NCBI GenBank assembly: GCA_958426425.1
Contig: CATZYY010000077.1
Coordinates: 1 to 10,359, forward strand
DNA: 10,359 bases
Reading direction: 5' to 3'
From: an uncultured Oscillospiraceae bacterium
GTDB lineage: Bacteria; Bacillota; Clostridia; Oscillospirales; Oscillospiraceae
Shown here: one piece after another, positions 1 through 6,617 of the stretch
Numbering within the stretch: the stretch's first letter is position 1
Layout of the letters: the number at the start of each line of letters is the position of its first letter
Notes under the pieces: model-generated
Seen by the model: only the letters and a program-made list of their open reading frames with translations
Told to the model about the DNA's origin: nothing
Database searches by the model: none
Made by a program: the position numbers and the translations under genes

Positions 1-464
1 AGGGCGTACTTCAGGTCCGGCAGATACACCTGGACCTTTCCCTCCAGCAGCCGCAAGGTCTCCGGCTTCTCATAGCCACCGCTGTTCCACACCACCGGCA
101 CCGGCCATTTCTCGTCCCCCAGGGCCTCCGCCACGGCGGAGGTAAAGTGGGTGGGGGTCACCAGGTCCAGGCAGGCGGCGCCCTGATGCACCAGGGACCA
201 AAAGACCGCCCGCAGCTCCGGCACGGTCAGGGGCTTGCCAAAGCCCTCCTGGGAGATGACGCCGTTCTGGCAGAAGCAGCAGCGGAGATTGCAGCCGGAG
301 AAGAACACACAGCCCGCTCCCCGCTCTCCCGCCAGACACGGCTCCTCCCACTGGTGCAGCATGGCCTTGGCGGCAACGGGCAGCGACGGCATGGCGCACA
401 AGCCCCCGGCCTTGGCTTCCGTCCGCTCCGCACCGCAGTTTCGGGGACAAAGACGGCAGATCAT
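1..464 (-). CDS. PflX-like radical SAM protein (3' end beyond window)
   Basis: The N-terminal 154 residues of a radical SAM iron-sulfur protein are present; the rest lies left of the window. It opens MICRLCPRNCGAER, a cysteine-rich N-terminus typical of the PflX group (COG1313, 'pyruvate formate-lyase activating enzyme-like'). The conserved LHQWEEP follows, then FFSGCNLRCCFCQNG, which contains the CxxxCxxC triad that binds the 4Fe-4S/S-adenosylmethionine cluster. VVWNSGGYEKPE and VYLPDLKYA further on also fit this group. The true substrate of PflX proteins is not established, so activation of a glycyl-radical enzyme is only a family-name inference. The ATG overlaps the tdk stop (ATGA), so the gene is translationally coupled as the last visible gene of the mutY-tdk operon. 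No frameshift is seen in the visible part. Confidence 0.87.
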   Translation of the reverse strand, partial: MICRLCPRNCGAERTEAKAGGLCAMPSLPVAAKAMLHQWEEPCLAGERGAGCVFFSGCNLRCCFCQNGVISQEGFGKPLTVPELRAVFWSLVHQGAACLDLVTPTHFTSAVAEALGDEKWPVPVVWNSGGYEKPETLRLLEGKVQVYLPDLKYA

Positions 465-1048
465 AGGCGCTCCACGTCAAAGTCCGGGCCCAGGTCCCCG
501 GCCATCCAGTGTTTGCGGCACAGGCCGATGTACTGATCGTTGGCCCCCAGGACCACCTGCTCTCCCTCCTTGAGGACCTTGCCGGTCCGGTCAAACCGGG
601 CGTTGAAGGTGGCCTTGCGGCCGCACCAGCAGACGGTTTTGACCTCCTCCAGCTTGTCGGCCATGACCAGCAGGGCCTCGCTGCCGGGGAACAGGTCCCC
701 CTTGAAGTCCGCCCGCAGACCGTAACAGATTACAGGTATGTCCAGATCGTCCACCAGGCCTACCAGGTACATGACCTCCTCCCTTGTCAGGAACTGGGCC
801 TCGTCCACAATGATGCAGGCGTTCTGCTGCAGCTCCATAATGGACAGCTGCCGCATCTCGTCGAAATACATGCAGGGGTAGGTGAGCCCGATCCGGGAGA
901 CCACCATGTGGTCGCCGTCCCGGGTGTCCATCCGGGGCTTTACCAGCAGGGTCTTCTGGCCCCGCTCCTCGTAGTTGAAGCGGGTCATCAGGGCGTTGGC
1001 GGTCTTGCTGGAGCCCATGGCTCCGTATTTGAAATAGAGTTGTGCCAT
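461..1048 (-). CDS. tdk: Thymidine kinase
   Basis: This 195-residue protein is the normal length for a type II (TK1-like) thymidine kinase. It phosphorylates thymidine to dTMP with ATP in the cytosolic pyrimidine salvage pathway. The Walker A loop is GAMGSSKT (residues 9-16). VDEAQFL carries the Walker B Asp82 and the expected catalytic base Glu83. The structural zinc ligands are probably Cys140 and Cys142 (CWCGRKATF) plus Cys177 and His180 (CRKH). The ATG lies 3 bp after the stop of the zinc-ribbon gene, with GAGAGGAAG about 11 bases upstream as ribosome site. The stop overlaps the pflX-like start by 4 bp. The kinase sits inside an operon headed by mutY, a DNA-repair gene; a nucleotide-metabolism/repair theme is possible but may be chance. 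Confidence 0.96.
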   Translation of the reverse strand: MAQLYFKYGAMGSSKTANALMTRFNYEERGQKTLLVKPRMDTRDGDHMVVSRIGLTYPCMYFDEMRQLSIMELQQNACIIVDEAQFLTREEVMYLVGLVDDLDIPVICYGLRADFKGDLFPGSEALLVMADKLEEVKTVCWCGRKATFNARFDRTGKVLKEGEQVVLGANDQYIGLCRKHWMAGDLGPDFDVERL

Positions 1049-1051
1049 TGG

Positions 1052-1522
1052 TCAGTTTTCTTCCTCTCTCGTATTTTCCGTGTCTGTCCGGGGCGGCGTG
1101 TCCCAGGCGGACGGCGGCGGCTCCGGCAGGTCCAGCACCAGCTTCCGGCAGTTGCCGCAGGTCCAGGCGATCTTGTAGTCGCACAAGAAGGTGCCGTCCC
1201 CCCGGATGTACAGGGCTTCCTCCGGGTCCAGGATGCGCAGGGTGCCGGGGCGCTGCCGTACCAGGCGGACGGCGTCCCGTCCGCCGATCAGATACCCCGG
1301 TTCCATGGGCTGTCCGCACCAGGGGCAGGGGATGGGCTCCGGCGGGGTCTCCCGCCGGGCCTTGGCCGCCTTCCGATTCTCATTCCAGTCCTGAAAGTCG
1401 TCCCGCAGTTCGTCTAAAAGGCCGGAGGCACCGTCTCCGGGCTCCGACCCTGTCTCCCTGGGGATGGGCTGCTTTTTCGGCTCCCAGTCCCAGGGGTCCT
1501 CGCTCTTTTTCCAAAAGGCCAT
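1052..1522 (-). CDS. Zinc-ribbon protein of unknown function
   Basis: A 156-residue cytosolic protein with no signal peptide or membrane span. The first ~55 residues are charged and probably disordered (WKKSEDPWDWEPKKQP). The core has CPWCGQPMEPGYLIGGR followed ~50 residues later by CGNCRKLV. Two CxxC knuckles at this spacing form a zinc ribbon resembling the small 'CPYCGxxMxxGYL' family of Firmicutes (possibly DUF6487; recalled, not searched). The tail (TPPRTDTENTREEEN) is acidic. The ATG at 1522 is preferred over an in-frame TTG 6 bases upstream because AGGAGG stands 7 bases before the ATG but abuts the TTG. It starts 2 bp after the preceding small membrane-protein gene and ends 3 bp before tdk, so all are one operon. 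Function unknown. Confidence 0.82.
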   Translation of the reverse strand: MAFWKKSEDPWDWEPKKQPIPRETGSEPGDGASGLLDELRDDFQDWNENRKAAKARRETPPEPIPCPWCGQPMEPGYLIGGRDAVRLVRQRPGTLRILDPEEALYIRGDGTFLCDYKIAWTCGNCRKLVLDLPEPPPSAWDTPPRTDTENTREEEN

Positions 1523-1524
1523 GG

Positions 1525-1731
1525 TCAATCCTCCTCGCCTTGGGCGGTGTCATCCTCCCGGGCATGCCGCACGTGGTCGGAAAACAGCGCCCCGGTTCGC
1601 CGGGGCAGAAAAGGGATGGGGGCGGGCGTCTCCCGCCCATGGTAATAGCACCACAGCCACCGGAAACACCAGATCAGCTTGCGCAGCAGCAGCGCCAGTA
1701 CCGCAATGCCCAGCAGATTTACCAGTTCCAT
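1525..1731 (-). CDS. Small single-span membrane protein
   Basis: A 68-residue protein not recognised as a known family. Residues ~4-28 are hydrophobic (LLGIAVLALLLRKLI, then the aromatic WCFRWLWCYY) and form one membrane span. The remaining ~40 residues start basic and end strongly acidic (HAREDDTAQGEED). The ribosome site is weak (GGGAAAGG about 10 bases upstream). It lies 5 bp after the 82-residue membrane-protein gene and 2 bp before the zinc-ribbon gene, so its translation probably depends on its neighbours. It is supported mainly by its tight fit between two better-supported genes and by its protein-like composition. It could be a membrane anchor acting with the adjacent small protein. 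Confidence 0.65.
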   Translation of the reverse strand: MELVNLLGIAVLALLLRKLIWCFRWLWCYYHGRETPAPIPFLPRRTGALFSDHVRHAREDDTAQGEED

Positions 1732-1736
1732 CTCAC

Positions 1737-1985
1737 TCAGCCTTTCCCGTGGTTTCCGTCCGAGGGAGAATCCGGGTCCTCCTTCACGTCCTCATAATCT
1801 ACCGTATAGACGGGACCATTGAACTTGGGCTCCTTGGAGGAGTGACCGCCGCCGGAGCTGCCGCTCCGGCTGTTCCGGCGAATCAGCCAGATTACCAGCA
1901 GAATCAGCAGGATCGGAATTGCCAGCCGCAACATTACAAAGAGCAAACGGAACAGCATTAAGGGCAGTCCCACCAGCAGTCCCAT
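1737..1985 (-). CDS. Small single-span membrane protein with acidic tail
   Basis: An 82-residue protein with a hydrophobic stretch at about residues 10-35 (IPILLILLVIWLI), a basic stop-transfer RRNSR, a Gly/Ser linker (SGSSGGGHSS) and a hydrophilic tail containing KEPKFNGPVYTVDYEDVKED. The positive charge after the span suggests a cytosolic C-terminus. The NGPVYTVDYEDV segment looks like a short conserved motif, possibly a docking site, but no family is recognised. AAGGAGA stands about 8 bases before the ATG. It follows mutY by 38 bp, an interval holding a possible 12-codon ORF, and precedes the next small membrane protein by 5 bp. Confidence 0.72.
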   Translation of the reverse strand: MGLLVGLPLMLFRLLFVMLRLAIPILLILLVIWLIRRNSRSGSSGGGHSSKEPKFNGPVYTVDYEDVKEDPDSPSDGNHGKG

Positions 1986-1988
1986 GGG

Positions 1989-2023
1989 TCAGTCTCCTTT
2001 CCGGGCCGTTTTAGCGGCCATGG

Positions 2024-2027
<4 letters not shown>
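1989..2027 (-). CDS. Possible 12-codon micro-ORF between mutY and the small membrane gene
   Basis: The reading frame MTMAAKTARKGD begins with an ATG overlapping the mutY stop (ATGA). A good ribosome site, GGAGGA, ends about 6 bases upstream, inside the end of mutY. It stops 3 bp before the next gene's ATG, and its last codons contain that gene's ribosome site (AAAGGAGAC). The peptide is short and basic. It could be a translational relay that carries ribosomes from mutY to the next gene, a real micropeptide, or chance. There is no independent evidence of translation. Confidence 0.3.
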
Positions 2028-3109
<1,082 letters not shown>

Positions 3110-3115
3110 GGTATG

Positions 3116-3124
3116 ATTGTACCA
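3116..3124 (-). promoter_or_regulatory. Extended -10 promoter of mutY, predicted leaderless start
   Basis: On the minus strand the sequence reads TGG-TACAAT-CATACC-ATG. TACAAT is one base from the -10 consensus and has the TGn extension. Counting seven bases from the last T places transcription start on the A of the mutY ATG. No convincing -35 box is present (TGGGAA at 17 bp matches only 3 of 6), which fits an extended -10 promoter. Confidence 0.55.
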
Positions 3125-3173
3125 CATTCCGCCGGTACTTCCCACCCCCTGGCGGGAAAATTTCAAAAACCTC

Positions 3174-3204
3174 TTGACCTTCCCCCTCATGGAAGGTATA
3201 CGAT
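3174..3204 (+). promoter_or_regulatory. MerR-type promoter with operator dyad
   Basis: The -35 box is TTGACC (3174-3179) and the -10 box TACGAT (3199-3204), 19 bp apart. That overlong spacer is characteristic of MerR-controlled promoters, which the regulator untwists to activate. Within it lies a perfect dyad, ACCTTCC-CCCTCAT-GGAAGGT (3177-3197). This is the expected binding site for the regulator encoded 26 bp downstream, so autoregulation is the simplest reading. A shifted -10 (TATACG, 17-bp spacer) is possible but a poorer match. The site could also influence the divergent mutY promoter 50 bp away. Confidence 0.82.
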
Positions 3205-3229
3205 ACCACCAGAAAGGGGACGAGAGCCC

Positions 3230-3883
3230 TTGAAAATCAATGAAGTGGAGGCCCTGGTGGGCATCACCAAGAAGAACATCCGCTTTTACGAAGCCGAGGG
3301 ATTGCTGACGCCCCGGCGCAACAGCGACAACGGCTACCGGGACTACGGGGAGGCGGAGGTGGAGACCCTGCGGCAGATCAAGCTGCTGCGGAAGCTGGGC
3401 CTGCCCCTGGAGGAGATCCGGCAGATGCTTTCCGGCACCCACACCCTGGGCGACGGTATGCGCCGCCATCTGGTGACGCTGGAGCGGGAGCAGAAAAATC
3501 TGGAGACATCTATGGCGCTGTGCCGTCAGCTGAAGGACCGGGAGGAGCCCCTCTCCGCGCTGGACGCCCAGGCACTGCTGGAGGAGATGGAGCTTCTGGA
3601 GCACCAGGGCGCTACCTTCCTCAACCGCCAGACCGGCGACGCCCGGCGGATGCGCCGGGTTGCCCCGGCGGTGGTGACGGTGGTGATGGTGGCCTTGATG
3701 GCCAGCCTCATGGCACTGATGATCTGGGGCTTTACCACCGACGCCGACCAGGCGCCGCCTCTGCCCCTGGTGGTAGTGCTGGTGGCCATTCCCGGTGTCA
3801 TCATTCTGGGGGTGGTGCTGGCCCTGATCCAACGGCTCCAGGAGATCGAGAAAGGGGAGATTGACGATGCGCGGAAGTACTGA
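3230..3883 (+). CDS. Membrane-tethered MerR-family transcriptional regulator
   Basis: A 217-residue protein. Residues 1-70 are a classic MerR winged helix-turn-helix (KINEVEALVGITKKNIRFYE, then NSDNGYRDY and LRKLGLPLEEIRQML). Residues ~75-125 form the dimerising coiled coil. Instead of a ligand-binding domain, the C-terminus has two membrane spans (about 144-167 and 178-200) and a short tail QRLQEIEKGEIDDARKY. Both termini should be cytosolic, so the DNA-binding head sits under the membrane. The TTG start at 3230 is chosen because it restores the family N-terminus (MKINEVE) and has AAAGGGG 10 bases upstream; the ATG at 3240 is out of frame. The 2-span-plus-tail domain recurs in the next two genes, which this gene overlaps by 17 bp. 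Signal unknown; control by its own upstream dyad is likely. Confidence 0.9.
   Translation: MKINEVEALVGITKKNIRFYEAEGLLTPRRNSDNGYRDYGEAEVETLRQIKLLRKLGLPLEEIRQMLSGTHTLGDGMRRHLVTLEREQKNLETSMALCRQLKDREEPLSALDAQALLEEMELLEHQGATFLNRQTGDARRMRRVAPAVVTVVMVALMASLMALMIWGFTTDADQAPPLPLVVVLVAIPGVIILGVVLALIQRLQEIEKGEIDDARKY
3830..3883 (+). repeat. Dual-use gene junction 1 (tail motif + ribosome site + start)
   Basis: The last 18 codons of the MerR gene encode QRLQEIEKGEIDDARKY. The codons for K-G-E also read AAGGGGAG, the ribosome site, and GAT-GCG (D-A) contains the next gene's ATG. It matches junction 2 (4071-4124) at 40 of 54 bases. Confidence 0.8.
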
Positions 3884-4124
3884 GCGCCGCTCCGGCGCCC
3901 TGGGTGCGGTGATCGCCGCCACGGTCACGGCGCTGATTGTGGTGCTGTTCGTGGGATCACTGCTGTGGGTTATGCTGGAGGAAGGGCCTGTCCCCGCCGC
4001 CGTGGGTATCATGGTAGTATACGGAATTCTGGGCGCAGCGGTAGTGATCGGCGTGTTCGCCGCCATGTTTCAGCGGCTGCGGGAGATTCGGAAGGGGGAG
4101 GAAGCCGATGCACGAAAGTATTGA
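3867..4124 (+). CDS. Two-span membrane protein sharing the MerR C-terminal domain
   Basis: An 85-residue protein with a short basic N-terminus, two hydrophobic spans (about 11-36 and 43-67) and the cytosolic tail QRLREIRKGEEADARKY. The tail is identical at 13 of 17 positions to the tail of the preceding MerR regulator, and the span layout matches too, so this looks like a free-standing copy of that regulator's membrane domain. The ATG at 3867 is chosen over the in-frame TTG at 3861 because AAGGGGAG ends 7 bases before it. The start lies inside the end of merR (17-bp overlap), and the gene's own end carries the next gene's start in the same way. No named family is recognised. A partner that pairs with the regulator in the membrane is an inference. 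Confidence 0.85.
   Translation: MRGSTERRSGALGAVIAATVTALIVVLFVGSLLWVMLEEGPVPAAVGIMVVYGILGAAVVIGVFAAMFQRLREIRKGEEADARKY
4071..4124 (+). repeat. Dual-use gene junction 2
   Basis: The last 18 codons of the first two-span gene encode QRLREIRKGEEADARKY. K-G-E is written AAGGGGGAG, which is the ribosome site, and the ATG of the next gene lies within GAT-GCA (D-A). The overlap is 17 bp, exactly as at junction 1. Confidence 0.8.
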
Positions 4125-4371
4125 GGAGAAAAAACGGCGCCGCAGGCGGGAGGCGGTCCGGGGCGTGGCCCTGTTCGGGCTGCTGCAGGTGGCCTGTGCG
4201 GCCTGTTTCGTGGCCCTATGCTGGATTCCAGATCTGCCCCAGTGGCTCTTTTGGATATTTGCGGCGTTAGCCGCGCTGTGCGTGGTTCCCATGCTGATAG
4301 CCCTGGTGGCCCTTCGGCAGAGATTCAAAGAAATTGAAGGAGGAGAATTAGATGCTGCTAGTCAATATTGA
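4108..4371 (+). CDS. Second two-span membrane protein with the same C-terminal tail motif
   Basis: An 87-residue protein. The N-terminus is highly basic (EEKKRRRRREAVR), which anchors it on the cytosolic side. Two spans follow (about 17-38 and 46-69), then the tail QRFKEIEGGELDAASQY. The tail keeps QR, EI, GE, D, A and the final Tyr of the two preceding proteins (10 of 17 identical to the MerR tail). It is the most diverged of the three. The ATG overlaps the preceding gene by 17 bp with AAGGGGGAGG upstream, and its end overlaps the YbjQ gene by 20 bp. No known family is recognised. Its role is probably shared with the preceding protein, either as subunits of one small membrane complex or as alternative partners of the regulator. 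Confidence 0.85.
   Translation: MHESIEEKKRRRRREAVRGVALFGLLQVACAACFVALCWIPDLPQWLFWIFAALAALCVVPMLIALVALRQRFKEIEGGELDAASQY
4318..4371 (+). repeat. Dual-use gene junction 3
   Basis: The last 18 codons of the second two-span gene encode QRFKEIEGGELDAASQY. E-G-G is written GAAGGAGGA, giving a strong ribosome site for the YbjQ gene, whose ATG lies in GAT-GCT (D-A). The D-A pair is one codon earlier than at junctions 1 and 2, so the overlap is 20 bp. Confidence 0.78.
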
Positions 4372-4663
4372 TTACATTCCCGGAAAAGAATTTCAGGCGC
4401 TGGGCATGGTGAAGGGCACCGTGGTTCAGTCCAAAAACTTTGGCAAGGACTTTATGGCAGGCATGAAGACCCTGGTGGGCGGCGAGATCACCGGCTACAC
4501 GGAGATGCTCAACGAGGCCCGTCAGATCGCCGTCAAGCGCATGGTGGACGAGGCGGAGGCCCTGGGGGCCGACGCCGTGGTAAACATCCGCTACGGATCG
4601 TCCTCCGTGATGCAGGGGGCGGCAGAGGTCATCGCCTACGGCACGGCGGTGAAGTTCCTTTGA
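4352..4663 (+). CDS. YbjQ/UPF0145-family protein
   Basis: A 103-residue protein covering the whole YbjQ family (PF01906, often labelled 'heavy-metal-binding domain'). Hallmarks are the N-terminal beta strand followed by GMVKGTVVQSKN, then EITGYTEMLNEARQIAVKRM, then the conserved EAEALGADAVVNIRYGSS and a C-terminal strand ending YGTAVKF. The family fold is small and multimeric and the biochemical role is not settled; the metal-binding label rests on weak evidence. AAGGAGG stands 8 bases before the ATG, and the gene begins inside the preceding membrane-protein gene. Its stop overlaps the hydrolase start by one base (TGATG). Placement under a membrane-tethered MerR regulator suggests a stress-response role, which is inference. 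Confidence 0.9.
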   Translation: MLLVNIDYIPGKEFQALGMVKGTVVQSKNFGKDFMAGMKTLVGGEITGYTEMLNEARQIAVKRMVDEAEALGADAVVNIRYGSSSVMQGAAEVIAYGTAVKFL

Positions 4664-5373
4664 TGAAGGTCACCTATCTCAGCCACAGCGGCTTTCTGGT
4701 GGAGCTGGAGGGCGTGGGACTGCTGTTCGACTGGTGGAAGGGGGAACTGCCGCCCCTGCCGGCAGACAAGCCCCTGGCGGTCTTTGCCAGCCACCGCCAT
4801 CCGGACCATTTTGACCCCAGAATGTTTACTCTGGACGGTGCCCATACCCGGTTTGTTCTGGGCAAGGGCATCCGCCTGACGGAGCGGAACCGGGAACGCT
4901 GGGGCCTGGAGGACGATGCCGCAGAGCGGTGCCGGGTGCTCTGCGGCGGGGAGACGGCGGAGATTTTCCCCGGCGTCACGGTGGGGACCCTGCCCTCCAC
5001 CGACGAGGGCGTGGCCTTTTTGGTCACGGCGGAGGGACAGACTGTGTTCCACGCCGGGGATCTGAACTGGTGGCACTGGGAGGGGGAGGACCCCGCCTGG
5101 AACCGGAACATGGAGACGGATTTCAAGCGGTACACCCAGCCCCTCCGGGGGCGGAAGATCGACCTGGCCATGCTGCCTCTGGACCCCCGGCTGGGGGAGG
5201 ACGGCTTCCGTGGCCCCAAGTATTTTCTGGAGCTGGCGGACATCCGCCGCTTCCTCCCCATGCACCAGTGGGACGACTACGGCTTCACCACAGCTTTTTT
5301 GGACCAGTATCCCCAGTTTGCGGACCGGACGGTGCCGGTACCCGGACCGGGTGCGGTTTTTCAGCTGACATAA
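4663..5373 (+). CDS. Metallo-beta-lactamase-fold hydrolase (UlaG-like)
   Basis: A 236-residue cytosolic protein. It has no signal peptide; MKVTYLSHSGFLVEL is the typical first strand pair of the UlaG-like branch of the metallo-beta-lactamase superfamily. The metal site is SHRHPDHF (His44, His46, Asp48, His49), with FHAGD (His130, Asp133) and a late MHQWDDY (His201). Such enzymes use one or two metal ions to hydrolyse phosphoesters, lactones or related substrates; the substrate here is unknown. The ATG at 4663 overlaps the ybjQ stop by one base. It is preferred over the in-frame TTG one codon upstream. It is the last gene of the MerR-led operon and stops 2 bp before a strong terminator. Whether it belongs functionally to the regulator/membrane module or is an operon passenger is open. 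Confidence 0.92.
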   Translation: MKVTYLSHSGFLVELEGVGLLFDWWKGELPPLPADKPLAVFASHRHPDHFDPRMFTLDGAHTRFVLGKGIRLTERNRERWGLEDDAAERCRVLCGGETAEIFPGVTVGTLPSTDEGVAFLVTAEGQTVFHAGDLNWWHWEGEDPAWNRNMETDFKRYTQPLRGRKIDLAMLPLDPRLGEDGFRGPKYFLELADIRRFLPMHQWDDYGFTTAFLDQYPQFADRTVPVPGPGAVFQLT

Positions 5374-5375
5374 AA

Positions 5376-5411
5376 AAACCACCCCTGACGCCATGGCGTC
5401 AGGGGTGGTTT
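5376..5411. terminator. Bidirectional terminator, 36-bp perfect palindrome
   Basis: AAACCACCCCTGACGCC and its exact complement meet at a central AT, giving an uninterrupted 36-bp palindrome. It lies between the converging hydrolase (stop at 5373) and endolysin (stop at 5414) genes. Seven A residues at 5372-5378 become a T-run after the stem on the minus strand, so it is strongest for the endolysin transcript. On the plus strand the T tract is short (GGTTTGCTTATT). Confidence 0.92.
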
Positions 5412-5413
5412 GC

Positions 5414-6106
5414 TTATTGCACCGCCGGTTCCAATCCGGCGGCTTTCAGCTTGGCGTCAAAGGCGCCGCCCCGGTAGGCGAACACCAGCGTCCGCACCTG
5501 ATCGTGACTCAGGTCTATGACGTCGCCGTTGCCGGTGGGGTCGCTGCCGTCGCCCTGAATGATGCCGGCGTTCATCAGCGCTTCGATCACCGGCTGGAAT
5601 TTGGCTGGAATGTCGCTGAGATGGGTGTATCTGACCACGGTTTCCTCCTCCTCTTCCTCATATCGGGGGCGGACCGCCCCCACCACCAGCCGCAGGGTCC
5701 GGTTTCGCCGCATAACCATACCGCCGTTGCTGTCATTGCCCACGGCGGTGTTGCCCTCAATGGCGGTGACGGTGTCCGCCGCCGCCGACTCCACAATGCC
5801 GCAGTGATCTGTGACGCCGCCCCCGGGAAAATCGTAGATCACCACGTCTCCCGGACGGTAGGTGCCGGTGACCCACAGGCCGGCCTCCTGGGCCGCCCGC
5901 ATGAGAGCACCGCAGGAGGCGGTTTTGACCGGCAGCAGTGATGACGCTCCAGCCTGGTAAAACAGCCACTGGACAAACATCATGCACCAGGGCTGACCGT
6001 CCAGACCATACCAGGCGCCGTACTTGGTCTTGTTGGAGCCTGCCGGGGACTCCCGGTAACCCAGCTCCTTTCGGGCCAGGTCCAGCAGCACTTTCTCACT
6101 GGCCAT
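5414..6106 (-). CDS. Phage-type endolysin with CHAP domain
   Basis: A 230-residue cell-wall hydrolase. Residues ~5-147 form a CHAP-type cysteine peptidase/amidase. LLDLARKELGYRESPAGSNK opens the domain, DGQPWCMMFVQW holds the catalytic Cys41, and DHCGIVE holds His101. AIEGNT gives the probable third residue (Glu117 or Asn119). An acidic linker (YEEEEEE) leads to a second domain (about 157-230, YTHLSDIPAKFQPVIEALMN, then GIIQGDGSD) resembling the SLH-like or wall-binding ends of clostridial phage lysins. There is no signal peptide, so release depends on the holin-like proteins encoded just upstream. It overlaps the preceding gene by 11 bp, has a weak ribosome site (AAGGCGG), and ends at the palindromic terminator. 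Cleavage specificity cannot be told from sequence. Confidence 0.9.
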   Translation of the reverse strand: MASEKVLLDLARKELGYRESPAGSNKTKYGAWYGLDGQPWCMMFVQWLFYQAGASSLLPVKTASCGALMRAAQEAGLWVTGTYRPGDVVIYDFPGGGVTDHCGIVESAAADTVTAIEGNTAVGNDSNGGMVMRRNRTLRLVVGAVRPRYEEEEEETVVRYTHLSDIPAKFQPVIEALMNAGIIQGDGSDPTGNGDVIDLSHDQVRTLVFAYRGGAFDAKLKAAGLEPAVQ

Positions 6107-6311
6107 CGTCCGCCGCCTTTTCCACCGCGTCCTGCACTTTCTGGCTCTGGGTGCCGAAGTAGAAGGCGATGATGACCGCGTAGATGGTCATGAAATCCTG
6201 ACTGATGGCATTGGCCACCGCCATCCAGGCAAAAACGCCGGTAAGGACCAGCGTCACCAGGGACTTTACCGACAGCAGCGTGGCAATGCGCTTAAAGATG
6301 GTATCGCTCAT
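6096..6311 (-). CDS. Holin-like small membrane protein
   Basis: A 71-residue protein with two hydrophobic segments (about 17-36 and 41-54), a short charged N-terminus (MSDTIFKR) and a hydrophilic end (QSQKVQDAVEKAADDGQ). The SVKSLVTLVLTGVFAWMA and FMTIYAVIIAFYFGTQSQ segments resemble a small membrane protein common in Firmicute prophages next to the lysin. A holin or antiholin permeabilises the membrane so the lysin can reach the wall. The ATG directly follows the stop of the preceding gene, whose last codons carry AAGGAG as ribosome site. The stop overlaps the endolysin start by 11 bp. Holin activity is inferred from size, topology and position, not from a diagnostic motif. Confidence 0.8.
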   Translation of the reverse strand: MSDTIFKRIATLLSVKSLVTLVLTGVFAWMAVANAISQDFMTIYAVIIAFYFGTQSQKVQDAVEKAADDGQ

Positions 6312-6602
6312 TTAAAGGTCTCCTTCCTGGGTCAGGGCGGCGTCGTAGGTGATGCCGCCCTTGGTGTTTTCCGCTTTGGATTTGTTGAAATAGGCTCCCA
6401 GCACCACCGCCGTGGCCGCCTGAAGGGCGCCGATCAGGGCGGTGAGGTAGGGCAGGCTCCCGGTAAACTGGAGCTGAATGGAAAACCAGCACAGGTACAG
6501 TACAATATATGTGGCGCTGGCGTCCACTGCCAACAGCCCCATGGCAATGAGCTTGGAGGCGGTCCACCGCTTGGGGGACTTGACCAGCCGCTTTCCGTCC
6601 AT
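6312..6602 (-). CDS. Phage membrane protein, holin-associated
   Basis: A 96-residue protein. A basic N-terminus (KRLVKSPKRWTASK) precedes two spans (about 18-42 and 50-72). The conserved-looking end KAENTKGGITYDAAL resembles prophage proteins of clostridia encoded just before the holin. It may be a second holin component or a regulator of lysis timing. GGGAGGG stands 7 bases before the ATG. The stop codon abuts the next start with no gap. No biochemical function is known for this type. Confidence 0.75.
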   Translation of the reverse strand: MDGKRLVKSPKRWTASKLIAMGLLAVDASATYIVLYLCWFSIQLQFTGSLPYLTALIGALQAATAVVLGAYFNKSKAENTKGGITYDAALTQEGDL

Positions 6603-6617
6603 GTTCGTCCCTCCCGC

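Noticed and set aside
3110..4066. Long open frame extending mutY upstream to a 680-residue protein
   Set aside because: The extension runs antisense across the MerR operon, is low-complexity (His/Gln-rich) and lacks MutY homology; MutY proper starts at 3109.
5421..5444. tRNA T-arm-like hairpin (GCCGG-TTCCAAT-CCGGC), which might mark a phage integration site
   Set aside because: It has a 5-bp stem and 7-base loop, but no acceptor, D or anticodon arms fit around it, and it lies inside the endolysin 3' coding end. Most likely chance.
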